Assembly: GCA_021292105.1 (NCBI GenBank)
Contig: CM037860.1
Span: forward strand, 12,666,698-12,730,697
DNA length: 64,000 nucleotides
Source of the DNA: Anadara kagoshimensis
Taxonomy: Eukaryota > Mollusca > Bivalvia > Arcoida > Arcidae
Reading direction: 5' to 3'
In this document: piece by piece, positions 24,636 through 37,900 of the stretch
Layout: each line of letters starts with the position of its first letter
Numbering within the stretch: the stretch's first letter is position 1
Program-made: the position numbers and the translations under genes
The notes under the pieces: model-generated
Told to the model about the DNA's origin: nothing
Database searches by the model: none
What the model saw: only the letters and a program-made list of their open reading frames with translations

Positions 24636-27600
24636 TTAATAATATAAATATAAAGATAATAATACATGGTATTTATATAATATTAATAAACAATTAATTG
24701 AGATCTTAATTTCCAGGCATTGACTAGATATTTTGATAGTCTTATTAATAATGTTTTGTTTCCGGACGATAATAAATAAAGTAGGCCAATGGTTGTAATA
24801 CACTGGAAGATATTTAATTCTTAAGTGTCTATAGGCTGGACAAATCAAAATGAAATGGTATTCGTCTTCCGTGGCATTTAAGTTGCAGTGTGAACAGGTT
24901 CTTGATTGTCTTGGAATGTTTGAGTATCGTCCAGTCTCTACATTCAGCTTTAAACTTCCACATCTTATTTTAGATAGTATAAATAAATGTTCATTACATA
25001 AACACTGCAAATAGAATTCAAAGTTATAATTAGATTTAATATTAACATAAACATTTAACTTATTTTTAACTTTTATAGATTCAAACCACTGTTGTACATA
25101 TTGGTCACGTAGTCTCTGTAATACCAATTCAATATTAATACAATATGGGTTCTGATTATACCAATATTCAGAGAAACCTAAACCACAAATAAGATTTTTA
25201 ACATTAAGTACCCAGTTTGCTTTCCCAACATTTGTGTCATGTAATAACAAATTATATACAATATAAATTAAACTATTTGGATTTTGCAGTATTTTATACC
25301 AATATTTTATAATATTTTCTTTGCGTTTTATATGTAGTGGTATGCGTCCAAGTTCTCCCATCATAGCATCGATTGGTGAATTTTTACTCAAACCAAGTAC
25401 ATATCTGCAAAACTTATTTTGTATTAAATCAATATCAGGGGCTCTATGGAAGCCCCAAACCTGGGAACCATAAGATAATACTGGAAGACACATTGAATCG
25501 AAAAGATCACATTTCTGTTTTACCGTCAGTGGAATATCTCTGAAAATTTTTAATAATCCGTATAAGGAGACGGAGCTTTGGCTAGCTAGTCGCTTCTGTG
25601 TTAAGTTAAATTTTCCGTTAGAGTGTAAGAGAACACCTAGATATACGTAGGAGTTAACGACTTCAAGACACTCGTTTCCATATTTCCATAAATGTTTTGA
25701 TTTGCTTCTTCCGTTTTGGAAGACAACTACTTTAGTTTTGTTAACGTTAACTTCAATGTTCCATTTTTTACAATATGTACACAATGCATTTAATAAAAAT
25801 TGCAAAGAGTCAGGAGATTTGGCAAAAATTACCGTGTCGTCTGCAAATAATAGAAGATTTATTAAATAACCACCTATATTTATCGTGTCTTTGTTACACT
25901 TTAGATCCGTTGCAATGTCATTTAGAAAGAATAAGAACATTAAAGGCGAAAGGGGTTCGCCCTGTTTCACACCGACGTAATTCTCGAAGAAATTGGAATA
26001 TTGTCCATTTGAACGAATGCAGATATTGACTTTCTGATATATTGATTTGACTATTTTAATCATTCGGCTGCTACAACCACTCACTAATAATTTAAACCAT
26101 AAAAAGCGTCTGTCAACACGGTCAAACGCCTTTTTAAAGTCGACGAATGCGCTAAATAGTTTTTCTTTGTTTGTGAGGGTGTGCGTAACCAATCCATGTA
26201 ACACGTAAATAGCATCCACCGTTGATTTCCCTGTTCTAAATCCAAACTGAAGTTCCGTAAGAATATTGGAAGATTCCGCCCACGTTAAAAGTCTTTGATT
26301 CAGCAATGAGTGAAAATTTTCGAAAAAACACTTACTAAAGTTATTGGTCTGTAGTTGTTGGGGTCTGATAAATTATCTTTTTTGGGAATTGGTACTACTA
26401 TTCCATACGTCCAATCCTCTGGAAACTCGCAAGTGTGGAAGATGTAGTTAAATAATTTGCATAAAATTGGTGCTAATGTTTCCGCAACAACTAAAAACAT
26501 TTCTGGTATTAATTTGTCATAACCCGGGCTTTTGCCACGTTTAAGTCCTTTAATAATTCTGATGATTTCCTCCTCAGTAAACTGGCAATCCAGATCATCA
26601 ACGTAATTATCTGGTAATGGCTGGTCAATTAATGATCTTATATCACTATTAAGTTCGTTAGGAACTTCTCCGAACAACCCTTTGTAAAAGTCATAAAAAT
26701 CATCTAAATCAACAGGACAGTGGTTTTTAACACTTTTCGGTTTCACAGATTTCCAAAATTTCTTTGGATCAGTTTTAGACATCGTCTGAAGTTCGACACT
26801 TTTCTGCTTTAAAAATTTAAATTTGGAGTTTCGCTTTATTTTATTATAGATATTACGTTCCCGCGTGAATTTCTGTCTATTCTCGTCACTTGGATTTCTT
26901 CGGAATTGATTTCTCATCATTATGAAACGTTGCCTTTGTTGATAACATTTAAATCGAACCACTCATTCTGTTTGTGTTTGGGTCTCTTTGGTGAATTGCA
27001 TACTTTTCCGTTCACTGCAAAACTTGTTGAGTAAATCATATCAGTAATGCTAGATACACAAGTATTAACGTTAACATCGCCACCTAAGTTATCAACGAGT
27101 GACATCATATTTGGAATCTGTTCTTTGATAGAGTTTATATAAATATAATCGTTATCCGTATTCCATTGTATCTTTTCGTGTGATCTTAACGATTCAATAT
27201 TATCTATTACCTTAGCTGAAAATGAAAAACATAGTGGTGCATGATCAGAAAATTCATTAAAGTGTGTGATATCAAAATAAGACAATGTCTTAAAATTCGT
27301 ATCAAATGTTAATAAGTAGTCAATTAAACTACTACCATTTGGACCACAGTATGTAAATTTACCTACTTTGTCATCAAATAAACGACCATTGACTATTTTC
27401 AAGCCACTTGATATACACATATTGATAATGTTTTTACCAAAGTCATTGACTACCTTATCTGGAGATTGTCTTATAGGTACAACTTCATCTTCAACTTCTG
27501 GTACAGTGTCTATAAACCTGTTTAAATTATCATTAGCTACAAAATCATCTAATTGTCCAACTCTACCATTTAAATCACCTGTTATGAAAAAACAACCCTT

Positions 27601-28038
27601 TTCTTCATATTCACTAGTAATGTCTGTTAATGTATCAAAAAAGTTAAAATCAACACGCTTATAGTATTCAGATTTTGCGTGTGGAATGTAAACTAAACAT
27701 ATATACATATCATTATCAAAACCAAAAAATATCTTATTAAGTTTTAACACAATAATACCATTTTCTATTTCTTTCTCAACCTTGATACCTTCAAATATAT
27801 TATGTTTGCAAAAAACAGCAAGACCACCTTCATTTCTGCGACCAATGTTAATTTTTCGATTTAAAAAGGATACATTTTTGAAACCATCTATTTCTATCTT
27901 TTCATCTCTTTTCAACAAGGTTTCCGATAATAACAGAATATCAAAGTCGCTAACTAACGAAACGAAGTCACTGTCCTTTGCCTTTTCACGAAGTCCATTG
28001 ACATTCCATGAACAACATCTTACTGATCCCCCGCACCA
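24636..28038 (-). pseudogene. LINE ORF2: endonuclease + reverse transcriptase, frameshifted
   Basis: It follows ORF1 in the same frame after a single TAG and has no nearby ATG. The AP endonuclease part starts with SWNVNGL (28.0 kb) and has GDLNGR and a C-terminal SDHAPL motif. The reverse transcriptase part has the fingers block GKSPGYDKLIPEMF and NNYRPITLVS, motif A FVDFKKAFDRVD, motif B VKQGEPLSPLMF and motif C FADD. The C-terminus has a Cys/His cluster (CSHC, then H and C in YHFILICPAY) typical of LINE ORF2 tails. Two frameshifts are visible, near 26.94 kb (between endonuclease and RT) and near 26.31 kb (after SVFSKIFT). Both need one extra base to restore frame. The product would nick DNA and copy the element RNA by target-primed reverse transcription. 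Confidence 0.9.
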
Positions 28039-29183
28039 CTAACCGCTCGCTATTGTGTATTCCTTTCCATTCATATATAGCTTGTCTGCTTTGAAATACG
28101 GGTTTCCGCCTTTACTCTTCAGATCATCAAATATGTGTTGCAGTTTTTTTCGCCTATCCTTAACCTCTTTGGGCACTTGTGGGGATATTCTAAACTTTCC
28201 ATGCTTTAACTTTTGCTTGCCAGCTTTCAGAACTTTTCTCTATCATCATGGCTATTGAATTTTACTACGATTGGGCGCTCTTTGTCATTTAATTTCTTAC
28301 CGACCCTGTGAGCACGATCAAGTTTGAGATCATTTGCGTTTTCAAGTTCTAAAACGGTTTGGCAGAAGTTGCGCGTTACGTCAATACAATCCTCATTTTC
28401 AGTTTCAGCGATGTTGAAAAATAGTAAATTGTCACGCATTGAGTGCATCTGTAGATCGACGATAGTGTCTTTAAGTTTATCGTTTTCCGTTTTAATATCA
28501 GCGAAAGCTTTATCAAACATTTTGGATTGATCATTGAGTTTTTTGGACACGCCTTTAATTGTTTTATCTAAATTATCAACGGAATTTTCTGGTCATCAAA
28601 AAATTTACTTATCGATGAGGTACTTGTTTCGATTTCTTGTATTTTCTTGTCGAGGCGTTTTGTTTCACGAGTTACGGTATTCAAGTCCAATCTAATACCT
28701 TCTACGCTTGACCGAATATTATCTAAAGCCGACAGTTTATTGTCCATGTCATCCATCCGTGTCGTAAACTTATCGATTTTTGAAAACAGTTCACTCACCC
28801 AGTAAGGCATACTTTGACCCTGTCCTTGCATGTTTGAGGCACCAATGGGATAATTAACATTTGGTTGCATTTGTTGCATGTTTTGCATTTGTTGTATTCC
28901 AGGGGTGGGAGAATTCATCATTTGTGAAAATCCATAATCTTGTGAAAACATAGGAATTTGTGACGGAGAGCCCTGATTGTTCATATTTGGCCTTTTATTT
29001 TCTCTTTCTAATGGAATATTATCCGTACCTGTTTTTGGACCTTCCGTCGTTTCTGTTTCTGTTTTTGATGGTTTACTCGTTTCTGTTTCTGTTTTTGATG
29101 GTTTACTCTTCTTTCTTTTACGTTTTTTTTCCAGATTCAGTAGATTTTGCTATTTCTGTCACTTTTGCTCCGTGTTTACCCAT
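28039..29183 (-). pseudogene. LINE ORF1: L1-like RNA-binding protein, frameshifted
   Basis: The probable start is the ATG at 29183 (MGKHGAKVTEIAKS). A Lys-rich stretch and two tandem copies of a KPSKTETET decapeptide follow. Next is a Gln/Met-rich segment, a coiled coil (about 28780-28480), then an RRM-like domain with MRDNLLFFNI, RAHRVGK and RPIVVKF, and a basic C-terminal domain ending ...YTIASG before the TAG at 28041-28039. This order (coiled coil, RRM, C-terminal domain) is that of L1 ORF1p, an RNA-chaperone trimer. Frameshifts occur at an A8 run near 29129, near 28.57 kb and near 28.23 kb, all at A-runs. Confidence 0.82.
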
Positions 29184-29262
29184 TTATAAGTCTTTATAGT
29201 ACAGTCTCTCACTAGTTTTAGCTATAGATTTCCAGAGCGACGTAAAACTACTCCCACCCCCT

Positions 29263-29273
29263 GTCGCCATCTT
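29263..29273 (-). promoter_or_regulatory. YY1-like site at the LINE 5' end
   Basis: The minus strand reads AAGATGGCGAC, which matches the YY1 core AANATGGCG. It lies at the first bases of the element. In human L1 a YY1 site at the same place sets the transcription start. The parallel is by sequence only. Confidence 0.5.
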
Positions 29274-29307
29274 AAGTAACATATGGTATATAGACTAGAA
29301 ATATGTT

Positions 29308-29458
29308 GACCTTTGACCCCTAGGTTAGAGGTCAAGGTCAGTTGGACAGGTAAAATATTACCATTTTCGTTTAGAGTAGACCTTGATGTAATAATATGCT
29401 AAAAATAAAGATTCTATGAAGTGGGCCATTTTGACCCCCTTATCATACGTAGTCCTTT
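29308..29458 (-). repeat. Inverted repeat arm, partner at 22.37-22.53 kb
   Basis: Reverse-complement partner of the left arm, best at 29425-29458 (33 of 34 bases). Confidence 0.7.
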
Positions 29459-30090
29459 GAGTAATAAATTGTCAAAACATACTACAGTATACGATATATT
29501 TTAATGCAATTGCAAAATGTACTATATTAAAGGGGCTATTGGTCTTTAATATTGTCCATAGCATATTTTGCTTCAATAGAAAAGCATGATTTATAATTTA
29601 TAATTGAATTACAAAAATTTCTAGTATCAAACTGAAAATTGCATCTAACTCGCATGGATGACGTGGAAGAGAACAGTAGCTACCGGTACAGAAACAATAC
29701 AGATGTTGAAAACTACCGGTACAGTTCTAACTTTCGACGACGGAAGGAAAACTTGCTTTTTCAGTGTAAATACGAGTTTGTAACATTCTGTACATGGTTT
29801 AGGGAATCTAAGAATATTTTCCTACATATAGGTACTGATAATGGAACTTACAATGTGAAATAATACGTATTTTACATCATTTAACTAGAAGTGAAAACCC
29901 CACGGCTCGGCGTTTGATGATGTTCATCATCATATTTAATATATAAGTTGACACTTTTCTGAGAGCATATGGCTACCACTAAAGCTTTATATAGTGAAGA
30001 TGGATTAAATAAAAGGGATAAACTAAATTCATTAAAATTGAGCTAGAAAGACAGATAATCAACAACCTCGTGTCTCCCGATACACCTTCT

Positions 30091-30139
30091 TCTCGCTTCG
30101 ACGAACAGTAGCTACCTTTTTGCGTACAGTTCCGTTCAT
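30091..30139 (-). repeat. 49-bp block, inverted partner of 20972-21020
   Basis: Reverse complement of the left block with one mismatch. It lies outside the second inverted arm, in mirror order. Confidence 0.8.
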
Positions 30140-30484
30140 ATCTATCATAATTTGTGGTACAAGTTAGGGGCATTCTAAAACCTTATACTAGTATATTTGG
30201 TCCAAATGGTTGAGATTTCCTTATCCTGCACTACAAGTAGTGATTGATTTTATTTCTTGCATCAGACAATACAATTTTTTAATTTCAACTTATCGATACA
30301 CCTCCGATTTTGTTGCGGGAAAACGTCGTGCATATGCTATCTTGCAGGGGGGATTACAAGATGGAGAAATTTTGCACCTTTTTTTAATATATATATATAT
30401 AGATTTTTCTATCTGGTTGCAAGAAAAAAATCTTAAATGATCCAATTAGCTACCTGGTGAAATGAAAGAGCACGTAACATATCC

Positions 30485-30840
30485 CTCACCGAGTCAGGGG
30501 CCTCCGTAGTCGTGTGGTCTAAAGCGCTCTTCACGTAACGAATCACATTTTCTCTCATCGCCTAGGTTCGTATTACTACATGAACATATCTGAGAAGATC
30601 GGCGGTTTTTCTAGGTACTCCGGTTGTCTCCGCCATCCCAGTACATGATAAAATCGTTGTTGGGACGAAAAAAATCATTACTTCACTTTTCCACTCTGCA
30701 CCACAGATTCTATTGTCAGGAAGTTTTTGAGTTCACTTGCTGAATATCGGTGGTTTTCTCCGGGTACTCCGGTTTCCCCCACCATCCCAGCGACCTGATA
30801 AAATCTTGACTGGAGCGTAAAAAATCAATACTTGACTCCA
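30485..30840 (+). mobile_element. tRNA-headed SINE of a second family
   Basis: A degenerate tRNA-like head (CCGTAGTCGTGTGGTCTAAA, then CCTAGGTTCG) is followed by two copies of a body segment. They contain GGTACTCCGGTT, CCATCCCAG and TGATAAAATC and end near GGGACGAAAAAAATCA and GGAGCGTAAAAAATCAA. Related bodies lie near 40.8, 52.0 and 54.4 kb. Confidence 0.6.
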
Positions 30841-33002
30841 TAATGATTCATAATTAACCGTGTTTTTCATTCATAAAATGTTGGGAATTGAAATCTAAAA
30901 TTTTCCAGTCAGCATTTTGTGGACGTGTAACTCAACCTATTTTTAGATTTTCATGATACCAAACATTGAAATGTTACTATTTTTTGATATAATAAATAAC
31001 TTATTTCTTTTTATCTCCAGACAGTTCTATCAATCAGAATTAAGTTAAAAAAACAGAGTCGGTTTATACACAGCTGATAATTAACATATAATTAACACGA
31101 ATGTGACACCATCAAATTAAACTGTTACACTGAAATTAAAAACTATATCGCAAAAACTATATATTTTAAAATTAAACAGACACCTTTCAAACAAAATTCG
31201 AATTTATTTCACGATACCCACATAAAATATAACCTATAACTTTGATTTCAAATTTCAACTTCAGTCCTGTCATTCCATTGACATTATTGCTTAAATTGTC
31301 GTGACAAAGTTTTGACAACGGATTGATACAAGTTTGATGAATTGAGCGAGTGCATGAATGGACCCCATTCCATGAATGCTAATTCGTACGCTGTTTTAGG
31401 GTTCATTGGGATAAAGAGAATACAATTATTTAACCGCAAGGTCTGTTGGAAACCAAGAACAGCAGAAGTGCCATATACCGGTTAATTACTGTATTTCCAC
31501 AAATTCAGTGACATGGAAAATGCAAGAATAAAGTCGTATTTTCCAACAAACCCACAAGAAATCTGTCGCAACTTGATACAACATCTATTGACCTAATAGG
31601 AAAAAATACTTTTCATTCATCCAAAAGTGATTTTAATTATGTACTTACAGCAATTTTTGACCTTTTTAACAAAACAAGAAATATAACTATGTCTATCCCC
31701 TCTGTACTTTCTTACTCTGAACAACTATTAATGTTATGTCATAATTGGAATATTCAAGATGATAACACCTGGGGAAAAAAACCCGAACAACAATGACCTA
31801 CCTGACCCTTAATACCCTATTGTAACTTTGAATGATGCCCAATTGGTGTATAAACTTGATCAAATTTCCAAAATCTTCGTAAAATTTCTCTATATACAAG
31901 AGAACTTAACAATGATGTTTTTATTTAAAAATAGTTTGGTGAGGTCAGTGCATTTTAAATGCATTTTGTTGATAGTTTAATGGAAACATTTTCAATTAAA
32001 AGAAATACATAATAAAAACCATGTGCACTCAATTTATTGAAATACAGTAAATAAATTGCCTTCATGTTTACCTTCCGGACTCTCTTGTTCTTATTTCAAA
32101 AGGACTTTGCTAAAGTTAACACGTTACAGCGACTTTGAATCCCACTCAGTAAAACCTAATTTAAAAAACTAAATAACATAACCTAAAAGTAAGGATTCGG
32201 ACACAGTGAAGCTTCCATTTTAAAGCATTATGTAACACTATCGATGCAATGTTATAACCAAGTATGAAAATTTACAATATGACTGTACATCTCTCTTCGA
32301 TGAAACATGCAGAACCAATTCCCTTGAAAGACAAATGGGGTCATGACCCTTGATGTGTATCAATCTTCCCGCAATATTACGTCATGTCCCACACAAGGGG
32401 TCACGTGGTCGTGTGAGATACGCCGAAAAACCCCATCTCACACGAGCAGATATTGAAGAAATAGCGCCAAGTTACAAAATAGTTATTAAAAGAAAGAATT
32501 ACAAATATAAGAAATGACATTTCTGCTCATGGTATTTCAAGGGGTAATGCAAGATAGTGTGACGGGTGCCAAATTCAAAACGAGCAAATAGTGAAAATTT
32601 TGAAATATCAATGAATAATAAATATTTGACTGTGGCTAACAGTAGACATTACATAAAATAACAATTTAGATCCCAGACTAGAAGGTACTTTTGTGAATAG
32701 GGTTCTAAGGGGTTTAACTGTCAGGAAAATGTGCGAATAAACTCGGGTTTGTGATATGCGCATCTCTTATTAATGTTAATGCTTTGCAACAAGTTTCTTA
32801 AAATAGTGCTTCATATTTTGTAGAATTACTCCCGACAGCAAGTGTCTGAATGGACGGAACTTCAAATTTAATAGCCGTTCCTTTCTTTGAAAGCCGGGGA
32901 ATAAAATTAAATTAATGGCAACTAAATGATGAAGTTCCTATCAAATATTAAAAACCATTTGCGAATACACAAGATAGGCGATACAGATTTTCATTTATTA
33001 AA
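30841..33002. other. Intergenic AT-rich stretch
   Basis: No supported gene or complete mobile element. Confidence 0.45.
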
Positions 33003-33400
33003 CAAGGTGCGTGGGTTGTACCTTAAAACCGGATGCCCCGTGTCACGGCAGACGAACAACGTTAAAGAACCCTCCCTGCTCATATCCCCGAGCGCACTGC
33101 AAGGGTAAAAAATTCTGTCACCTCACTTATAGTGACGTCTCGATATACAGTACAGGCCTATCGAAAGTTTAACACTTTAGTTAACGAATTGGTGCCGAGT
33201 TTGGAAGCACGCTTTGTTCCCTTCCTTAGCTTTAAGGCAACTGTTGTCTATCTCTTGAGCCAATAACTATCCGTATCTCTGCAACTCGCCAATCGAGCTT
33301 TTACTCGTTTAGTTTGCTCTGTGTTAAACTTTCGACAGGTCTGTACTGCAGGTGAAATTCTCTTGACTGGGACGTAAAACCTCATTAACACAATCCTTTA
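33003..33400 (+). mobile_element. SINE body interrupted by a TIR MITE
   Basis: The SINE body (CCGTGTCACGGCAGACGAAC, TAGTGACGTCTCGATATA) is split after CGATATA by the element at 33148-33348. It resumes with GTGAAATTCTCTTGACTGGG and ends near 33395. The nesting gives a relative age: the SINE inserted first. Confidence 0.75.
33148..33348. mobile_element. MITE with CAGTACAG ends, nested in a SINE
   Basis: The left end is CAGTACAGGCCTATCGAAAG and the right end CTTTCGACAGGTCTGTACTG. It is the same family as 8321-8526 and the minisatellite-bearing element at 16329-17444. It is about 200 bp and has no internal array. Confidence 0.8.
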
Positions 33401-33654
33401 CTAAATGGATAAGCTAATTGTCAATGATTTGAACAACCAGACCTAATAACAAAATCAAACACTTGTAATTAGTATTTAGACCTTCTTTATTAGTTTATTT
33501 GATAAAAATTGTGACAATTGGTGAAAATGCATACTAGTATTTTAACAAACAACTGTTGACACACACCAAACTCATTTATGCACTTAGATGAAGGTTTTTT
33601 TTCAAAACCAAATGATAAGTATAGATGATTCAACTAGATTTTGAAGAAAGTGAT

Positions 33655-33657
<3 letters not shown>

Positions 33658-33691
<34 letters not shown>
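33658..33691. repeat. (CA)n microsatellite
   Basis: An uninterrupted CA run of about 34 bases. Confidence 0.95.
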
Positions 33692-33695
<4 letters not shown>

Positions 33696-34139
33696 TTATG
33701 CATGGCTAATGCTGTAAGGAACATTTGATTGTTAAATACAGATGTAAACTAATGTGGGCATTCCATTTTATATGTAACACCTATATACCTACTCTTACAT
33801 TTTGATTGAAAGCTATTTTCAGTAACGATTGTTGGCATCAAGTTGGAAAGACAATTTTATAGCCAAAATGGACAGAAACCACAATTTTAACAAAATCGTT
33901 ATACATTTATTCTTTACTGGCATACACACACTTATGCTTAGAAATGTTATTTTGGTAATCTTAAAAATTATGGATTGTAACAAGCCAGAACTTCTTACAA
34001 ACACACAGTTATCTGTTTTGTGTAACTTACATGAACGAACAGGTATTCTGAAAGACTGGAACATTAAACAAATTAAATTAAAACTGTTTTGCCTGCACAC
34101 ACACACAGACACACAAGCTCTCAACAGTGTTTAAAATTT

Positions 34140-34957
34140 TAATTTTGTTTCTTGGTGGGTTTTCTAATGTTTCAAATATTTTCAAGTATTTTACAATGCA
34201 TAGACATTTTAAAACAAAATTCAGCACTACCTACTTTGCACTTAATTGCAATTTATAATAATTTTTTCACTGTTAAAGAATTTTACCAAAATATACTGAA
34301 AACAATAGCAAACATAGCCTAACTTCATTTTCTAACAAATTGTTTAAAATTTTAATGCACAACTTACATTCACAAAATAAAACTTTGGTACTTAGCGGGC
34401 CATAAGCTATTAAGGTTGGTAACATCACACACAAGATCTGAAAGTAATTAGGGTCCACACTGGCTCAAAAATTTTTGTCACAAATTTTAAACAAACATGG
34501 AAATTTTATGTCTTCTAGGACATTTTAACTATTTAAAAATGATTTTTTGGTCACAATTTATAAAGTGTTGCAAATTGCTACATTTACGACTGACAATGTA
34601 AGACCTGGTAATAAGTATTACTAATACAAAAACTACTATGTCTTACAAACAAATATGATGTTTAACTTGGTTACAAATACAAGGGATTATAATTTATCAA
34701 CATGAAACACAGAGCATATCATAACCTGTTCAGTCCTGTAAATTTACATGACTATAACCGGCATGAAACTGGACAAAAAGATTCCCATCCTATTGCTTAC
34801 CGGTAATACTTTTTTAAAAGACTTAGTATTCATGTGTATTTTTTTTAAACTCTTTATTTAATTTTTTTTAATAACAATTATAAGTTCAACTATGAAAGGG
34901 TTGCAATAATTAAAAAAAAAATAGTAAATTTAAAAAACACTGTTTCAAAATACACTA

Positions 34958-34988
<31 letters not shown>

Positions 34989-37900
34989 TATTCCTTTTAC
35001 ATCCCAACTAATTCAGAAAAATGACTGAAAATCTCCAAGGACTGTTTCCATCCTGGTAGCCAAAATTGCCATTGTTTACTTAACAAGGTTCCCAAGATTG
35101 ACTTCACTAAAAAGCCCTTGACAAATTCCATTTTCCCCTTATATTCTTACACACTTTAAAACCTTCTTTTTGTTAATTAGTGTTAGATAATGAAATTTCA
35201 AAGGGACACAACTCTCAACATAAAAATATAAAATTCCTTGACATTTCCTGGCATTTTTTGAAATTCTGACAACTCTCTGACCTTGAAAAATATCTGACTA
35301 TTCCATGCTGTGTGGGAACCATGTACTAATTTCTGAGAAATTCTTTCAAAAAATTTACATATTTAAGCAAATTTGTAAAAAAAAAAAAACTTTAAAAAGG
35401 ACTATAATTTCAAAGATATAGAAATTTGGCTACTAATGATTTTAAAATTGTAGAAACCTAGCTAGCTATATAAATATCTATAAAAATATTAAAAAAGCAT
35501 TCTTCCTATCTAATTTTGATGACAAGGGTGAAAATAAAACAATTACTTGTAGATTTATACAAAACAAAACTCTCAATTCAATATACAAACATGCATATAC
35601 AAAAACGTTTAAACTTGTATCTTTACACAACTAATTCATATTGACACAACAGACTTACTCATATTGACAAATCTGTTTCACTGTTGACAAGTCTGATTTA
35701 CTATGCACCAAATATCAGGAATTTTTTGTGTATGGACTCAGTCTAAAACAAATGAGAAAATATATTGAGGAACATGGTCATTCTGTCATGAAGAAATTTT
35801 CTTCAATCCCGAGATCTCTATTAAAGTTGAATACAATTATTTAATACATGCAGTTTTATATATTTTCTATACTGTGTATTGACTCAGTGTCATTGGGAAA
35901 TTTTCATGCTTATTACTCATATCATGAAAATAACTCACTGAAAATTTCATCTGCTATTTTGTCTTATAAATTGGGATAAAAAACATCTTAACAAAAATTC
36001 CCAGATATACAGTATGGCATGTAAAATCTCTTTTACTCTTGGTCACTTTGTCATGAATTGTGAAAACAGCTTTGTAATAATAACATTTATACCATACACT
36101 TCATTTAAATACAAAAACAGATATCAAATATAACTACCTTATTATAACTCACAAATATACTGATACATATTCTTTGTTCTCATATAACTTGATTAACAAT
36201 TCAAAATCCTCATTTAAATACACTGTAACCACATACATGTACAGTAACAAACTACATGTAGGGACGACCTTCAATACTTCAAACATTACATTCTTCCTTT
36301 ACCATGGATAACTCATTTTTGGCAAAACTTATTCCTAGTCACCCTTTCAAGTCTTCAAAACTGGAGGACTAATAAAATCTACTCCTGTGTTGCAGTGGAG
36401 AGAGAAAACTCAACCTGAGGAACAAGATTCTTTAACTCACTCCGAAGGTTGAGATTTCTGTCTCCATTTCAATTTTTTTTCTCCCATGTCCAATATATCC
36501 CGATTCCTTTTTGTAAGTTTTATGGTAAGAAATACCCAAAAACTCACAAAAAGTATAACATTTGTATTTTTAACTAAATACTGACGTGACAATAGCAGTA
36601 ATATGTTTTAATCATAGGGTGTATAGCTGGTCTTTACGCTAGTGTAAGACAGAAAAATCTTATCCTGGTAAAAATGATAAATTTCCTTATCCAACATTGA
36701 AGAAAGGTAACTCTATGTATAATGCACTGGAGTTATTCAACTTTCATTGTTCAATTAAAAACACTTTTATAACAATAATAAATATCTAAGTTCTTCCATG
36801 TACACTGTGTACACATTATAATCTCAGATTAACAGTTCAAACTTTTAAATTACAAAACAAACGGCCAATTAAAACGATATAAAAGAATATTATATTAAGA
36901 ACAACCAACAATAAACTATGTACAGTTAACTCTGACTCTCATCATATCAATTAACAGCTCAAAATTTTAAAATAATAAAAACAACCCTGATAGTATATCC
37001 TTCACAATCTGATGGCAAAGTGTTTATAAACACAGTCAACTTTAAACCAGATATACACGTATCAATAGTGTAATGTCGTAGGTGTATAATCACTTTTTTA
37101 TGCTTTATTTGTTACATATCCTAAAGTCCATCACCGATATTTTGGAAGAGTGTTTATAAACATGGTAGAATTTATGTAATGTAGATAGGATTATATAAAG
37201 GTGGGGTTGCCGAAAAACCCATGAAGGTGTGGATAAATGTATACGATAACACGGTAATCATAACTTTTTGTGTAAAATAGTCTCGCCCATGTTTATAAAC
37301 ACTGTGTCATAATATTGCTGATGGACTATAACATTAAAATAGACTTGCTGTATACTTTGTCATCAGATCGTGAATGACCTATGCTAATATATTAGGCACT
37401 ACCAACAGGAATGATTTACTCTTAAATTAATACATAATTTATGCTTCATATTATCTGCTAGAAACTCCACCTAGACTTATAATCTATCCTTAATTCCATG
37501 TCTCAAAATGTTATCTTAACATTTCAGTTTACATCCAGAAGTATGCATTCCATATATCATGATTTCCACACTTGATTTCATTCCAAATTCACTGACAGAT
37601 TTCCAATTTTCTCAGACATTCTAGCACACTACAAAACAAGAACGCTGCTAGATGCAGCAATACATGCCCATTTTTATTTTTGCCATTAAACTGGAAATAA
37701 TGGCAAAGTACCACAAGACATAAAATATTTAAGTAATATCATGTAAAAAGGAAACAAAAACTAAGGCTCTAGTCCATAATAAGTCCTGTTCTGTTTAGTA
37801 CTGTAGGAATAGTAGGTTAGGATAAGAAAAAGTACGATTAAATTTCAAAGGGTCACAACTCTTTGACAAAGAAAGATAAATTCCCTGACATTTCCCTAAA

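Larger units (their letters stand above)
24545..29281 (-). mobile_element. Non-LTR retrotransposon (LINE), nearly full length
   Basis: An element of about 4.7 kb reads leftwards. The 5' end begins near 29273 with AAGATGGCGAC, then come an L1-like ORF1, an endonuclease/reverse transcriptase ORF2, and a 3' end near 24545 with AATAAAG and a TA repeat rather than poly(A). TATGGTATATA occurs just outside both ends (24534-24544 and 29282-29292), consistent with an 11-bp target duplication. ORF1 and ORF2 contain several single-base frameshifts, so this copy is probably not active as sequenced. The ORF1 type argues for the L1/Tx1 side of the LINE tree; that assignment is tentative. Confidence 0.88.

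Noticed and set aside
33829..34134. Overlapping 101-codon frames on both strands
   Set aside because: Low-complexity, CA-rich and AT-rich sequence with no conserved motif.
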